Origin: Microbacterium horticulturae | GTDB lineage: Bacteria > Actinomycetota > Actinomycetes > Actinomycetales > Microbacteriaceae | Reading direction: 5' to 3' | DNA: 64,000 nucleotides | Assembly (NCBI RefSeq): GCF_029094505.1 | Contig: NZ_CP119108.1 | Span: 2,976,001-3,040,000 of the forward strand | Position numbers and translations under genes: made by a program | Shown here: one piece after another, positions 40,144 to 49,342 of the stretch | Numbering within the stretch: position 1 is the stretch's first letter | Layout of the letters: every line of letters starts with the position of its first letter | The notes under the pieces: model-generated | Databases searched by the model: none | The model's input: the letters and a program-made list of their open reading frames with translations, nothing else | Told to the model about the DNA's origin: nothing

Positions 40144-41409
40144 ATGGCCACCGAGTCCACCCTGCGCTTCGGCGCTCAGACCGACGAGGTGACGAGCCTC
40201 CTGCGCATCGTCAACCTCGTGCGCACCGCCGAGGCGACGACCCGCCCCGAGATCGGCCGCCTCACCGGGCTCGGCCGGGGCGTGGTGACACAGCGCGTCG
40301 ATCAGGCGATCGACATGGGCTTTCTTGAGGACGGCGAGTTCGGTCCTTCCTCGGGCGGTCGCGCCCCGCGCACCCTCCGGTTCCGTTCCGAGCAGGCGCG
40401 GATCGTGGTCTGCGCCCTCGGTGCGCTGCATGTGCACGTGGGCCTCGCCGCCCTCGACGGCGACATCATCGACCAGACGCATCAGGACTGGGACATCGCG
40501 CGGGGCCCCGCCGAGACGATCGACACCGTCATGACGCTCATCGACGAGCTGTCAGCTCGCAACGGAGAGACACCTGTGTGGGCGGTGGTCGTCGGCATTC
40601 CCGGCCCGGTCGACTTCGACAGCGGCCGACCGGTCGCGCCGCCGATCATGCCCGGCTGGAACGGCTTCGACGTGCGCCGCCGCTTCGAGCAGCGCTTCGA
40701 CGCCCCTGTCTGGGTCGACAACGACGTGAATCTTCTCGCCCTCAGCGAGCGGGCCCGCCGCGGGTCTGAGCACGTCGACCTCATCTATTGCAAGGTCGGC
40801 TCCGGGATCGGGGCGGGCCTGCTTTCGCAGGGCCGGATCCATCGCGGCGCGAACGGGGCCGCGGGTGACATCGGTCATGTGCGCGTGCGCGATTCTGACA
40901 CGCCCTGCCGCTGCGGCAAGGTGGGCTGCCTCGAAGCGGTCGCCGGTGGGTGGGCTCTCGTGCGCGATGCAGAAGCCGCCATCGCTGACGGGGCCACGGG
41001 CGTGCTCGCGCGGGCAGCCGCCGAGGGCGAGTCCCCCACACCCGAGCGCATCGCGCGCGCTGCCGAGGATGGTGACGCCCTGGCGATCTCGCTCGTGCAG
41101 CGCTCGGCACGGGTCGTGGGCGAGTCGATAGCCGCGCTGGTCAACATGTTCAATCCCGGCGTCATCGTCATCGGCGGCGCCGTGGCGGCCGCGGGCGAGA
41201 TGTTTCTCGCCGAGGTGCGCCAGCGCGTCTATGAGCTGTCGCTGCCGCTGGCCACGCGAGACCTGTCGATCGTGAACTCGATGGATGACGAGCGTGAACC
41301 GCTGCGCGGTGGGGCCGAGCTGGCGCGCGAGCAGCTGTTCGACGCGACGTTCCCCCGGTGGTTCGCTGACGGGCGCCCCACGATCGAGGGCGTGCGCGCG
41401 GCATCCTGA
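40144..41409 (+). CDS. ROK-family transcriptional regulator
   Basis: 421 residues from ATG 40144. N-terminal winged HTH (~18-75: TRPEIGRLTGLGRGVVTQRV), then a sugar-kinase-like ROK domain: VVVGIPGPVDFD (~154), GAAGDIGHVRV (~242) and the zinc-binding C-x-C-G-x-x-G-C-L-E (CRCGKVGCLEAVAGG, ~255-269). It probably senses a sugar or sugar derivative. Neighbouring candidate targets are its own divergent promoter and the palindrome before the deglycosidase pair at 41485. Confidence 0.9.
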   Translation: MATESTLRFGAQTDEVTSLLRIVNLVRTAEATTRPEIGRLTGLGRGVVTQRVDQAIDMGFLEDGEFGPSSGGRAPRTLRFRSEQARIVVCALGALHVHVGLAALDGDIIDQTHQDWDIARGPAETIDTVMTLIDELSARNGETPVWAVVVGIPGPVDFDSGRPVAPPIMPGWNGFDVRRRFEQRFDAPVWVDNDVNLLALSERARRGSEHVDLIYCKVGSGIGAGLLSQGRIHRGANGAAGDIGHVRVRDSDTPCRCGKVGCLEAVAGGWALVRDAEAAIADGATGVLARAAAEGESPTPERIARAAEDGDALAISLVQRSARVVGESIAALVNMFNPGVIVIGGAVAAAGEMFLAEVRQRVYELSLPLATRDLSIVNSMDDEREPLRGGAELAREQLFDATFPRWFADGRPTIEGVRAAS

Positions 41410-41426
41410 ATCCTCTCCTCCACTTC

Positions 41427-41455
41427 TTACGAAATCCGACGAAAGTGTGTATCTT
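41427..41455 (+). promoter_or_regulatory. Promoter of the second deglycosidase pair
   Basis: TTACGA (41427-41432), 17-bp spacer, TATCTT (41450-41455); predicted start near 41462. It sits 30 bp before the coding start, immediately after the ROK gene. Confidence 0.5.
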
Positions 41456-41477
41456 GTGATCTCACGTCGATCACAAG
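41453..41477. promoter_or_regulatory. Perfect-arm operator overlapping -10 and ribosome site
   Basis: CTTGTGAT (41453-41460) and ATCACAAG (41470-41477) are exact 8-bp inverted arms 9 bp apart. They cover the -10 box, the transcription start and the AAGGA ribosome site, the layout of a repressor site. The ROK protein encoded directly upstream is the obvious candidate. Confidence 0.55.
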
Positions 41478-41484
41478 GACCACG

Positions 41485-41859
41485 ATGACTCTCACTGCTC
41501 TGCGCGCCGATGCGCTCTCGACGACGCCCGGCGGCTTCGAGCTGCGGCTGTCGCTGCCCTGGATCCGCGCTCTCCCGCTGCAGAGCCTGCACGATGTCGC
41601 GGTGCAGCTCGACGGCACGGCCGTCGGCGATCTGCGCTTCCCCGATGCGAGTGAGCGGTGGTGGCCCGCACAGGATCGTGTGGTCCTGCGGGGCGGTGAG
41701 CCGGTGGCACCCGGCCCCCACGATGTCATCATCGACTTCGCTCTTCTCGTCCCCTATCTGCAGATGGGGCCTGACGGCCCCCTGCGGCTCCCGTTCCACG
41801 AGCAGCGGACGCTGCAGACGGATGCCGCGCTCACGAGCGTCTCGGAGGACATCGCGTGA
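41485..41859 (+). CDS. C-glycoside deglycosidase beta-subunit-like protein
   Basis: 124 residues from ATG 41485 (AAGGAC upstream). It shares the pattern of the other beta genes: FELRLSLPWIRALPLQSLHD (~18-37), VQLDGTAVGDLRF (~40), WWPAQDRVVL (~58), IIDFALLVPYLQM (~80). The stop overlaps the next start as GTGA, so a stoichiometric complex with the TIM-barrel protein is expected. Confidence 0.7.
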   Translation: MTLTALRADALSTTPGGFELRLSLPWIRALPLQSLHDVAVQLDGTAVGDLRFPDASERWWPAQDRVVLRGGEPVAPGPHDVIIDFALLVPYLQMGPDGPLRLPFHEQRTLQTDAALTSVSEDIA

Positions 41860-42854
41860 CCGCGCTGCCTGAGACGTGGACGCTGGCGGCGTCGGCATTC
41901 AACTGGACCCCCGACGTGCTGCGCGCCGAGCACTCGACGCACGAGATCGCGAGCGCGATACCGGGGTCGGGTATCGCGTCGACCATCGAGATCGAACTGG
42001 GTCAGACGCTGCGGACCTTTCCGGATGTGGACGCCACCGAGGTGCGAGCCCTGCGTGCAGCGCTCAACGCGGTCGGCGGAGGCATCTCGATCGTGGGGAT
42101 CTCGCTCGACGACTGGCAGCTGTCCGCCGACGGCGCGGCCCGGCGGCGCACCGAGGACGAGCGCCTCGCATTCCTCGTCCCGCAGTTGAGCGCCGCCCAC
42201 GACCTCGGCGCCACGGGCGTGCGCCTGCCCATCGGCCAGGCCGGCGCCGCCCTGCTCGAGCGCACCATGCCGCTGCTGTACGAACTCGACCTCGTCTTGT
42301 ACGAAGAGGTGCAGGGGCGCCAGACCCCGCACGATCCCGCGTACGCCGACGCGTACGAGGTTGTGGCGCGGTTCGACGATCCGCGTCTGCGGCTTCTCGT
42401 GGACATCAGCATGCTCATGCCTGCGCTGCCGGTGAGCTACCTCACGGCGCTCACCGCAGGCGGCGTCGATCCCGCATTGGTTCGTCTGCTGGAGACCGAA
42501 TGGCGTGCTCCCGAGACGCAGGCTGCTGTGTTCGACGCGCTGCGGGCCGGCTCCGTACCGCCCGGCGTGCACACGTTGTTCATGGATCTCGTCGTGCGAT
42601 TCGGTCGGTCGGATGCCGCCGACCTGCGCGAGATCCTGCCGCTCGTCGGCGGCTTCCATCTCAAGTTCTGGGACCTCGATGACACCGACGCTCGGGTGTC
42701 GAAGCCGATGCGCGATCTGGGTGCGCTGCTGCGCGCGAGCGCCTTCACCGGCACCCTGTGCAGCGAGTGGGGCGGGCACGAATGGCTGGAGGCCGATGCC
42801 ACCGAGATGACAAGGGAGCACCTGGCCCTGGCATCCCGCGCCCTCAGCGCATAG
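41856..42854 (+). CDS. C-glycoside deglycosidase alpha-subunit-like TIM-barrel protein
   Basis: 332 residues, GTG start overlapping the beta stop. Presumed metal ligands: Glu in LVLYEEVQ (~147), Asp in LLVDISMLM (~180), His in GGFHLKFWDLDD (~267), Glu in LCSEWGGHEW (~306). It lacks the longer N-terminal segments of the alpha subunit at 51580, so it is a divergent member. With its beta partner it would cleave a 3-oxidised C-glycoside or a related substrate; specificity is unknown. Confidence 0.7.
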   Translation: MTALPETWTLAASAFNWTPDVLRAEHSTHEIASAIPGSGIASTIEIELGQTLRTFPDVDATEVRALRAALNAVGGGISIVGISLDDWQLSADGAARRRTEDERLAFLVPQLSAAHDLGATGVRLPIGQAGAALLERTMPLLYELDLVLYEEVQGRQTPHDPAYADAYEVVARFDDPRLRLLVDISMLMPALPVSYLTALTAGGVDPALVRLLETEWRAPETQAAVFDALRAGSVPPGVHTLFMDLVVRFGRSDAADLREILPLVGGFHLKFWDLDDTDARVSKPMRDLGALLRASAFTGTLCSEWGGHEWLEADATEMTREHLALASRALSA

Positions 42855-42906
42855 CCCCCGCGCCCCTCGCCGAGCGAACCCCCACCTCGACGAGGGACGC
42901 CCCCGA

Positions 42907-43779
42907 TCACCCCTCGAGGTTGTAGTAGGGCCACGGCAAGAAGCGGCGCTCGCCCCGGCGATCCGGACCTTCGAGCGTCACGTCGCCGGTGGCCGCCCAC
43001 TCGACGCCGCGCGGGAACATCCGAATGAACTCGATCCGTCGGAACGTGTCGATGTCGTGCCCGATAGTGATCGTGAACGACCGACCTTTGCCGTACTCGT
43101 TGATCCACGCGATGGGCTGGTCGGTGTTCATCCCCGGCAGCGCCGCGATGCCCTCTGGAGGAATGTCGACGGGGTAGTGCGACATCGGCCAGACAGGCGC
43201 GTTCTCGTAGGACTCGAGATCGTCGAAGGTGGTCAGAAGCACCTGCGCCCCGTCGTAGAGCTGGACCCCGGTGAGGATGTCGTCACCGGCCACCGTCCAG
43301 CGCGCGCTGATTCCCTCGGTGATGGGATGCCGCGGCTCGACCGTGTCAAGCTGCGCTTCGCCCCACGGCCGGGGCCGGAGGCCGGTCTCCCATGCGCTGA
43401 GCTTCGCCCCGCGCATGACGTTGTACTCCTCGGGGTAGCCCCAGGAGTCCTCCTGCGCCGCTGACCCGTGGAACCAGACGATGCCCTTGCCGTCGTCGTG
43501 GACGAATCGCAGCAGCGCCGCGTCGGTCTCGGCCCCGAAGCCGATCGCCTTGTCGTGGTAGCCGTCGCGCCCTTCGAACACGACCAGCACGACGTCGTAC
43601 TTGTCGATGATCTCGGCGCCCAGACCGCGCGGGTCTTCGACGACGCGGACGCGGAAGCGCCCCGTGTTCTCGAGGAGCGTGGTCAGCCAGTCGTTGTGCT
43701 GACGAAAGCTGCGCACCTCGTTGTCGTGCTCGCGGGTCATGTGTCCCGACAGGATGAGAACGTTCAGTATCTCGGGCAT
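42907..43779 (-). CDS. ThuA-domain protein
   Basis: 290 residues. ThuA (glutamine-amidotransferase-like fold) pattern: LNVLILSGHMTREHDN (~5-20), YDVVLVVFEG (~61), KGIVWFHGSAAQEDSWGYPE (~97-116), and INEYGKGRSFTITIGHD (~226). ThuA proteins act on 3-keto-glycosides such as 3-keto-trehalose, which matches the chemistry proposed for this island. Last gene of the leftward isomerase/binding-protein operon, 10 bp after the SnoaL-like gene. Confidence 0.85.
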   Translation of the reverse strand: MPEILNVLILSGHMTREHDNEVRSFRQHNDWLTTLLENTGRFRVRVVEDPRGLGAEIIDKYDVVLVVFEGRDGYHDKAIGFGAETDAALLRFVHDDGKGIVWFHGSAAQEDSWGYPEEYNVMRGAKLSAWETGLRPRPWGEAQLDTVEPRHPITEGISARWTVAGDDILTGVQLYDGAQVLLTTFDDLESYENAPVWPMSHYPVDIPPEGIAALPGMNTDQPIAWINEYGKGRSFTITIGHDIDTFRRIEFIRMFPRGVEWAATGDVTLEGPDRRGERRFLPWPYYNLEG

Positions 43780-43789
43780 GGTCGCGCTC

Positions 43790-44566
43790 CTACCGGAAGG
43801 TATCGGAGAAGGTCTCGTGCGGCACCGGTGGCACCGGATCGAGCCGCTGCACCGACGTCGGGCTGTACGGATGATTCTCGGTCGGGACCGGCTCGTCGGC
43901 CGGCGGCATGAAGACCGGCTTGCCGTCTTCGCCGAAGTACATGAGGTCGAGATCGAACGCCGCCTGATTCTTCAGCCCGAAGCTCACCCAGTTCTCGTCG
44001 AACGGTGCACGCGCCAGCTCATAGCAACGGAACTTCCAGATCTTCCACTCGCCGTCCTGACGCAGGAAGTCGATAGCGTACTTGCACCAGACCCAGTGTG
44101 CCCAGACCTTCTGGCCGAGGACCTCGCCCTCCGAGTACATGTCGGGAAAGGCCTTCGCGACCTCCGGATCGGTCAGTCCCGACTCGGTACCCGCCATGAG
44201 CCAGACGCCCTTGGCGGTCTCGCCGTCGCCGGCCACCTCGATCACCGGCGTCGAGGTGGTGTGCAGGATCAGCTTGCCCTCGGGATGCGGGCGCCCGCGG
44301 TGGTAGCGCACGACGCTCTCCCACGTCGTGTACTGGCCCGCGTTGGTATAGCGGGCGCGGATCCCTTCGGTGCCCTCAGCCACCCACAGCGGGATGATCT
44401 GCTCGTCTTCGAAGGCGTTGTGCAGGTGCATGTAGCGGCTGAACAGGTTCTCGATCTCGCCGCGGTCGGCAGCGCGGCGAGCGAGAGAGCGGACGATCGC
44501 CACCTCCTCGCGCAGACGTGCGAGTTCAGCGGTCAGGTCGGCGGTGCTGACGACGGTGTCAGACAT
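43790..44566 (-). CDS. SnoaL/NTF2-like protein
   Basis: 258 residues from ATG 44566 (GGAGAAACACC upstream). An N-terminal helix (~12-30) precedes the NTF2 cone: EIENLFSRYMHLHNAFEDE (~37-55), HTTSTPVIEV (~102), WKIWKFRCYELAR (~172). The long C-terminal tail (~200-258) is unusual for the family. SnoaL_4-type proteins include lyases and dehydratases on sugar or polyketide substrates. Its place between the binding protein and ThuA suggests a step on the keto-sugar. Confidence 0.8.
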   Translation of the reverse strand: MSDTVVSTADLTAELARLREEVAIVRSLARRAADRGEIENLFSRYMHLHNAFEDEQIIPLWVAEGTEGIRARYTNAGQYTTWESVVRYHRGRPHPEGKLILHTTSTPVIEVAGDGETAKGVWLMAGTESGLTDPEVAKAFPDMYSEGEVLGQKVWAHWVWCKYAIDFLRQDGEWKIWKFRCYELARAPFDENWVSFGLKNQAAFDLDLMYFGEDGKPVFMPPADEPVPTENHPYSPTSVQRLDPVPPVPHETFSDTFR

Positions 44567-44619
44567 GGTGTTTCTCCTTCGTGGAATTGGTTCTGATTCG
44601 CAAGTGACCCGCGGTGCAC

Positions 44620-45882
44620 TCACTTCCAGGCGGCATCCATCGCCTTCAAGACGTCGTCGATCGTCCGCTGCCCCGTCAGCAGCCCCTGCACGCCGGACCC
44701 GAGCGCGTCGTAGACCGCCGCGTTCGCCCAGCTGGAGTTCGGGAGCGGCATGTAGTGCTTCGCCTCGACGATGTCGGCGACGGGTGCGTAGATCGTTCCG
44801 GAGAGGTCACTGCCGACGGGAAGCGAGCCTGCCGCATCGGCGAAGGTCTTCTGCCCCTCCTTCGTGGCCGCCCAGTCGAGGAACTTCTTCACCGCGTCGG
44901 CGTGCTTCGACGACTTTGCCAGCGAGATCGCGTAATCCGCGCCGGCGATCGCGTACGGCTCGCCACCGGCGGCAGGCGGGAATGCGTTGATCGAGAAGGT
45001 CTGATCGGCTGCGTTCTGCTTGAGATCCGACGCGCTGTTGGCGGGCACGAACGCGGCCACCGAGGTCCCCTGCAGCATGCCGTTGGTGATGGCGTCGAAG
45101 CCGGCGCCCTGCACGCCCTTCTGGAAGCAACCCGCGTCTTTCATGTCGAGGACCGCCTGGAGCGTGTCCTTCCAGCCCTGGCTGTCGGCGAACGTGACCG
45201 TGCCGGAGGCACGTTCTTCGTTCCAGGTCGGGTCCGCCGCGTACACGCGCGTCGCGGAGATCACGAGCGCCATGAGGCCGGTGTTCGGCGGCATGCCTCC
45301 CGCCAGCGCATACATCGACGCCCCCTGCTGGGTGAGCGACCCGCACTCGGAGAGCAGCGCGTCCCATTCGGTCGGGGCCGTGGCGCCCAGTTTCTCGGCA
45401 GTGGTGTTGTTCTGGACGGTGCCGACGAAGGTGAGCCCCAGCGCGGTCCCATAGGTCTTGCCGTCGACCTGCAGCTGCGACTTCGAGCCGGCCGGGATGA
45501 CGGCCTCGGCCGACGGCCCCAGCGGCGCGAGGAGCCCGTTCTCGGCGAGGGTGACGATGCTGTACGTCTGCCCGACGCCGGGCGCCGCCTGGAACGCGTC
45601 CGACGAGCTGCCGGCATTGAGCTGTGTGGTGAGGGTCTGACCGTAAGAGTCGAGCGGGATCTCGTTGGTCGTGATCTTGACGTCGGGGTGCGCCTTCATA
45701 TAGGTCTGGGCGAGCACCTTGTAAGGGCTCGTGACCGCGCTGTTGCTGACGGCGTAGGCGAGCGAGAACTCCTCGTCGCCGGTCGCTGCGCCTCCCCCGG
45801 AGCCGGAACAGCCCGCAAGGATCAGCGCGCCCGCTGCGACGGCGCCGATGCCGATCGCACGAGGGTGTCGGAAGTGGTTCAT
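44620..45882 (-). CDS. Carbohydrate ABC transporter substrate-binding lipoprotein (orphan paralogue)
   Basis: 420 residues from ATG 45882. Signal peptide and lipobox LILAGCSG (Cys ~25), then an extracellular solute-binding family 1 fold. It is strikingly like the binding protein at 56968: both share SYGQTLTTQLNAG, SDAFQ-APGVGQTYS, MPPNTGLMA, AGCFQKGVQGAGFD and a similar C-terminus. No permease genes accompany this copy, so it probably feeds the permeases at 55101-56900. Its start is 1 bp from the stop of the upstream isomerase. Confidence 0.9.
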   Translation of the reverse strand: MNHFRHPRAIGIGAVAAGALILAGCSGSGGGAATGDEEFSLAYAVSNSAVTSPYKVLAQTYMKAHPDVKITTNEIPLDSYGQTLTTQLNAGSSSDAFQAAPGVGQTYSIVTLAENGLLAPLGPSAEAVIPAGSKSQLQVDGKTYGTALGLTFVGTVQNNTTAEKLGATAPTEWDALLSECGSLTQQGASMYALAGGMPPNTGLMALVISATRVYAADPTWNEERASGTVTFADSQGWKDTLQAVLDMKDAGCFQKGVQGAGFDAITNGMLQGTSVAAFVPANSASDLKQNAADQTFSINAFPPAAGGEPYAIAGADYAISLAKSSKHADAVKKFLDWAATKEGQKTFADAAGSLPVGSDLSGTIYAPVADIVEAKHYMPLPNSSWANAAVYDALGSGVQGLLTGQRTIDDVLKAMDAAWK

Positions 45883-45883
45883 T

Positions 45884-46855
45884 TCAGCCTTTCTGACCGA
45901 GTTCGTGTCGCACATACCAGGAGTTGAGCATCGCCATCTCGGCGGGCTCGCCCGCGTGGTCGCTCTCCACGACGACCCAGCCGGCGTACTGCCGTTCACG
46001 AAGGGCGGCGACGAAGCCCTTCACACCCACACGGCCACCCTCGGTGCCGAGCTCGTAGAACCAGCGCTCGATGCGGCGCCCGGCCCCGCCCTGCAGCATC
46101 GTCTGCTCGGCGCCGGGAGTCAGGTACTCCTCGCCCGTGTCTGCCTCGCGTACGTCTTTGAGATGAACGTGCGTGACGCGGTCGGAGTGGTCGCGGTAGA
46201 ACGCGATCGGGTCGATGCCACCGATCGTGAACTCGGCCGTGTCGAGGGCGAGACCGACCACCGCCGGGTCGGTCGCGTCGAGCAGCGTCTCCAGCTGCTC
46301 TCGGGAGTGGATGCCGCTAAGGCAGTCGTAGTGCAGCGCGAGACCGACGCCGGCCTCCTGCGCCCGGGCGCCCACGCGGTTCCACAATGAGCCGAGCAGT
46401 CGAATCGCGCCGTCGTCGAGCGGCCCCGTCATCCATGCCGACGGAGCCGGACGGACCACCAGCTGCTCCCCGCCGACGGAGGCGAGGAATGCGATGAAGG
46501 GGTCGGCGGCGGCGACGATGGCATCGTGCTGGCTCGGGTCGAGCGGCATGAAGAAGGCGAATCCGGTCTCCTCCGCGGGCAGCCCCGGGTCCCAGAAGTG
46601 GCTGGAGACGCCACGCACAGAAGCCTCGGCGAGGAAGCGGCCGAAGCCCGCCGCATCCCCGTGATTGTCGAGGATCACCTCCGGCCGGCCGATGTTGTCC
46701 CAGCGTCCGCCCATGCCCGCGGCGAGCTCGATGTGGTCGAAGCCGAGCGCCGACACGGTCTTGAGCGCGCGCTGCTGGTGGTCATGGCGGATGAAGACGT
46801 CCATGCGGTAGTTCCACTGATTGAGGGCGTACGCCCACCGGAGTGCGTCGTTCAT
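45884..46855 (-). CDS. Sugar phosphate isomerase/epimerase family protein
   Basis: 323 residues from ATG 46855 (ATGA overlap with the preceding gene). TIM barrel with candidate metal ligands in VGLALDTAEF (Asp, ~215), THVHLKDVRE (His, ~240) and WVVVESDHAG (Glu, ~300). Part of a run of three isomerases followed by the binding protein. Probably converts the keto- or inosose-like sugar released from glycosides; the exact reaction is unknown. Confidence 0.82.
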   Translation of the reverse strand: MNDALRWAYALNQWNYRMDVFIRHDHQQRALKTVSALGFDHIELAAGMGGRWDNIGRPEVILDNHGDAAGFGRFLAEASVRGVSSHFWDPGLPAEETGFAFFMPLDPSQHDAIVAAADPFIAFLASVGGEQLVVRPAPSAWMTGPLDDGAIRLLGSLWNRVGARAQEAGVGLALHYDCLSGIHSREQLETLLDATDPAVVGLALDTAEFTIGGIDPIAFYRDHSDRVTHVHLKDVREADTGEEYLTPGAEQTMLQGGAGRRIERWFYELGTEGGRVGVKGFVAALRERQYAGWVVVESDHAGEPAEMAMLNSWYVRHELGQKG

Positions 46856-47820
46856 CGGGCCGCCCCTTCCGTCGCCTCGACCTCTGCCTGGGCCTGGGCG
46901 AGGACGTTGTCGATGTACCACTTGGCCACACACGTCGCTTCGGCGTAGCTGCCCCCGAACGTGTCGGCCTTGTCGTGCTCGACCGTCAGCCATCCGTCGT
47001 AGCCGGACGTCACTATCTCCTTCATCAGCGCGGGAAAGTCGACGAGGCCGCCGTCGGTGCCCATCTCGTAGAACCAGCGGTCGATCCCCGGCGACATGAC
47101 CTCCGGGTCGGGTGGGGTGCGGTAGGCCTCATTCCGATCGACGTCGTGCGTGTCCTTGAAGTGGAAGCCCGTGCACCGGTCGCCGTACTCGCGGAACAGC
47201 TCGACGGGGTCGACGCCGGCGATGGTGTGCTGCGCGGTGTCGCAGAAGAAGAACACCGCCTCCGGATCGCTGTAGTCGAAGAACGTGGCCAGCTGCTCGC
47301 GCGTGCGCACAGCACCCCAGAACTCGAAGTGGCACGTCGTCTTCATGCCGTGCTCGCGTGTCATGGCGCCCACCCGCGACCAGAGCTCGGCCATGGCCTT
47401 GATCTTGTCGTCGGTCACGGGCTCGGTCTGGTGATACGTGCTCGAGGGCATGACGATGAAGTTCTCGACGGCGAGTCCGTCGAGTGCCTGCACGGTGCGC
47501 AGCGAGTCGGCGAAGATCCGGTCGTGGGTCTCACGCACGTGCGGTGCCGTGTACGGCGTCGCCGACGGGTAGGCGGTGAAGACGCCGGTGATCTTCTCCA
47601 TGCCGACCTCGTTCAGCTTCGCCTCGAAGCCCTGCAGCGACCCGTACATCGCGGCGAGCGCGGGCAGGGTGAAGAAGAACGTGTCGAATCCGGTGAAACC
47701 GGCCGCCGCCAGCTGCTTGAGGTACCGGTCCATGTGCGCACGGTTGAACTGCGGCGGCAACGGCCCCTGGGGCGTCTGCGTCACCCAGTGATCCATGTAC
47801 GACCATTTGCTCCAGGCCAT
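46852..47820 (-). CDS. Sugar phosphate isomerase/epimerase family protein
   Basis: 322 residues. N-terminus MAWSKWSYMDHWV, barrel residues FFFCDTAQHT (Asp, ~191), TGFHFKDTHDVDR (His, ~214) and WLTVEHDKAD (Glu, ~286), plus GIDRWFYEMGTDGG (~243), a segment closely matched in the next gene (RIERWFYELGTEGG). The two are therefore probably paralogues from a tandem duplication. Overlap with the next gene is ATGA. Confidence 0.82.
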   Translation of the reverse strand: MAWSKWSYMDHWVTQTPQGPLPPQFNRAHMDRYLKQLAAAGFTGFDTFFFTLPALAAMYGSLQGFEAKLNEVGMEKITGVFTAYPSATPYTAPHVRETHDRIFADSLRTVQALDGLAVENFIVMPSSTYHQTEPVTDDKIKAMAELWSRVGAMTREHGMKTTCHFEFWGAVRTREQLATFFDYSDPEAVFFFCDTAQHTIAGVDPVELFREYGDRCTGFHFKDTHDVDRNEAYRTPPDPEVMSPGIDRWFYEMGTDGGLVDFPALMKEIVTSGYDGWLTVEHDKADTFGGSYAEATCVAKWYIDNVLAQAQAEVEATEGAAR

Positions 47821-47844
47821 GTCGATCTCCTTTCCGGTGCCGGG

Positions 47845-48642
47845 TCAGGCCGCTGCCGCGATCTCGCGGATGAGGGCGGTGGATGCTGCGGACTCCTGCG
47901 TCGGGTAGTACTCCAGGCCGATCGGCCCGTCATAGCCGACGGTGCGCAGAATGCGCAGACGTTCGGCCCAGTCCAGCTCTCCCGTTCCCGGTTCACCGCG
48001 GCCGGGGGCGTCGGCGAGCTGCACGTAGGCCAGCACATCGGCGGCGTTCTTCAGTTCGGCGGCCATGTCTTCGCCCTCGACGGCGGAGTGATAGATGTCG
48101 TAGAGCACGCCGAAGAACGGTGAATCCACTCCCCGCGCGACGTACACCGCCTCGGCCGTGCGGTCGAGCAGCGAACCGGGGTGGTCGACCCGCACGTTCA
48201 CGGGCTCGAGCGCGAGCGTGATGCCCGACCCGTCGATCTGCGCGATCGCCTTCTGGTAGATCTCGACCAGCTTGTCCAGCTGCACCTGCCGCTTCCAGCC
48301 GCCGAAGCCGGTACCGCTGCCGACGACCATGCGCGGGCAGCCGAGATCCTGCGCGATGGCCACGCCTTCGTCGAGCTTGCGGAAGAACTCCGAGTGATCC
48401 CACGGCGGGATCATGAACTGCGTGCGCGGCTCTGCGAGCTGCGCCGTCAGCTGCGTGCCGGTCTCTTCGAGCGCCGCCTTCAGCGCGGGCAGATCCTTGG
48501 GCGTCGCGGGTGCGTCGACACCGGTCGGCCCCCACATCTCCACAGCGTCGAAGCCCGCGGCCGCGGCGGCGCGCACTCGGTCGTGGTAGTCACCTGCCTC
48601 GGTGAAGAGCAGTTCGATGTTCGGGGCCAGTTGGTACGTCAT
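47845..48642 (-). CDS. Hydroxypyruvate-isomerase-like TIM barrel protein
   Basis: 265 residues. The N-terminus LAPNIELLFTEAGDYHDRV (~5-23) is typical of the hydroxypyruvate isomerase group, followed by ITLALEPVN (Glu, ~145), GVLYDIYHS (Asp, ~177), YVQLADAPGRGEPG (~204) and IGLEYYPT (Glu, ~247). First gene of the isomerase/binding-protein operon. Divergent from a TetR gene across an 88-bp promoter region. Confidence 0.83.
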   Translation of the reverse strand: MTYQLAPNIELLFTEAGDYHDRVRAAAAAGFDAVEMWGPTGVDAPATPKDLPALKAALEETGTQLTAQLAEPRTQFMIPPWDHSEFFRKLDEGVAIAQDLGCPRMVVGSGTGFGGWKRQVQLDKLVEIYQKAIAQIDGSGITLALEPVNVRVDHPGSLLDRTAEAVYVARGVDSPFFGVLYDIYHSAVEGEDMAAELKNAADVLAYVQLADAPGRGEPGTGELDWAERLRILRTVGYDGPIGLEYYPTQESAASTALIREIAAAA

Positions 48643-48730
48643 GCGGGGACCGTAGCACGAATCCCGACTCTTCCGTAAGTATTAATTACCGACTTCGGTG
48701 AACGTTTTCATTCTGTGATTTGATTGCCGC

Positions 48731-49339
48731 GTGGCAGACCGCAGCAACGGATACGTGACCGGGCGCGCGCGCCGCGAACGGCTGCTCGACGCAGCGATCG
48801 CCGCGTTCGGCCAGTCGGGCTTCCACACCGCGACGCTCACCGAGATCGCTCGTGCGTGCGGTATCTCCCGGCCGGGCCTGCTCCATCATTTCGACAGCAA
48901 GGAAGCGCTGCTCACCGCGGTCCTGGAACGACGTGATCAGATCGACGGCGAGGCGTTCACCGCCGCGATCGCCCGATCCACCTCGCCGCTGCAGGCGCTC
49001 GTCGACATCACCGCCGAGAACGCGAAGACCCCCGGCCTCACGGAGCTGTACGCCGTCTTGTCAGCGGAGGCGACCAACCCGCGGCATCCCGCTCACGAAT
49101 ATTTCGCCACGTTGTACGGGCGTCTGCGGGCGAACCTCACCGAGGCGCTCGAGGTGATGCGCATCGCGGGAGAACTGCCCGCGCATCTGCCGGCAGACGA
49201 GCTGGCGAGCGAGATCATCGCTCTGAAAGACGGACTATCGCTCCAGGCGCTGCTGCTGCCGGGCACCATACACCCGGCAGCAGCACTGGCGACCGCGATC
49301 GAGCGGCTCACCGGCGTCGCCGTCAGAACGACGCGGTGA
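48731..49339 (+). CDS. TetR-family transcriptional regulator
   Basis: 202 residues from a GTG at 48731. N-terminal HTH (~15-60): RERLLDAAIAAFGQSGFHTA then LTEIARACGISRPGLLHHFD, the classic TetR recognition helix. C-terminal helical ligand domain. The divergent isomerase operon is its likely target; the gap between them contains GTAA-N7-TTAC symmetry near 48676-48690. Confidence 0.88.
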   Translation: MADRSNGYVTGRARRERLLDAAIAAFGQSGFHTATLTEIARACGISRPGLLHHFDSKEALLTAVLERRDQIDGEAFTAAIARSTSPLQALVDITAENAKTPGLTELYAVLSAEATNPRHPAHEYFATLYGRLRANLTEALEVMRIAGELPAHLPADELASEIIALKDGLSLQALLLPGTIHPAAALATAIERLTGVAVRTTR

Positions 49340-49342
49340 ACC

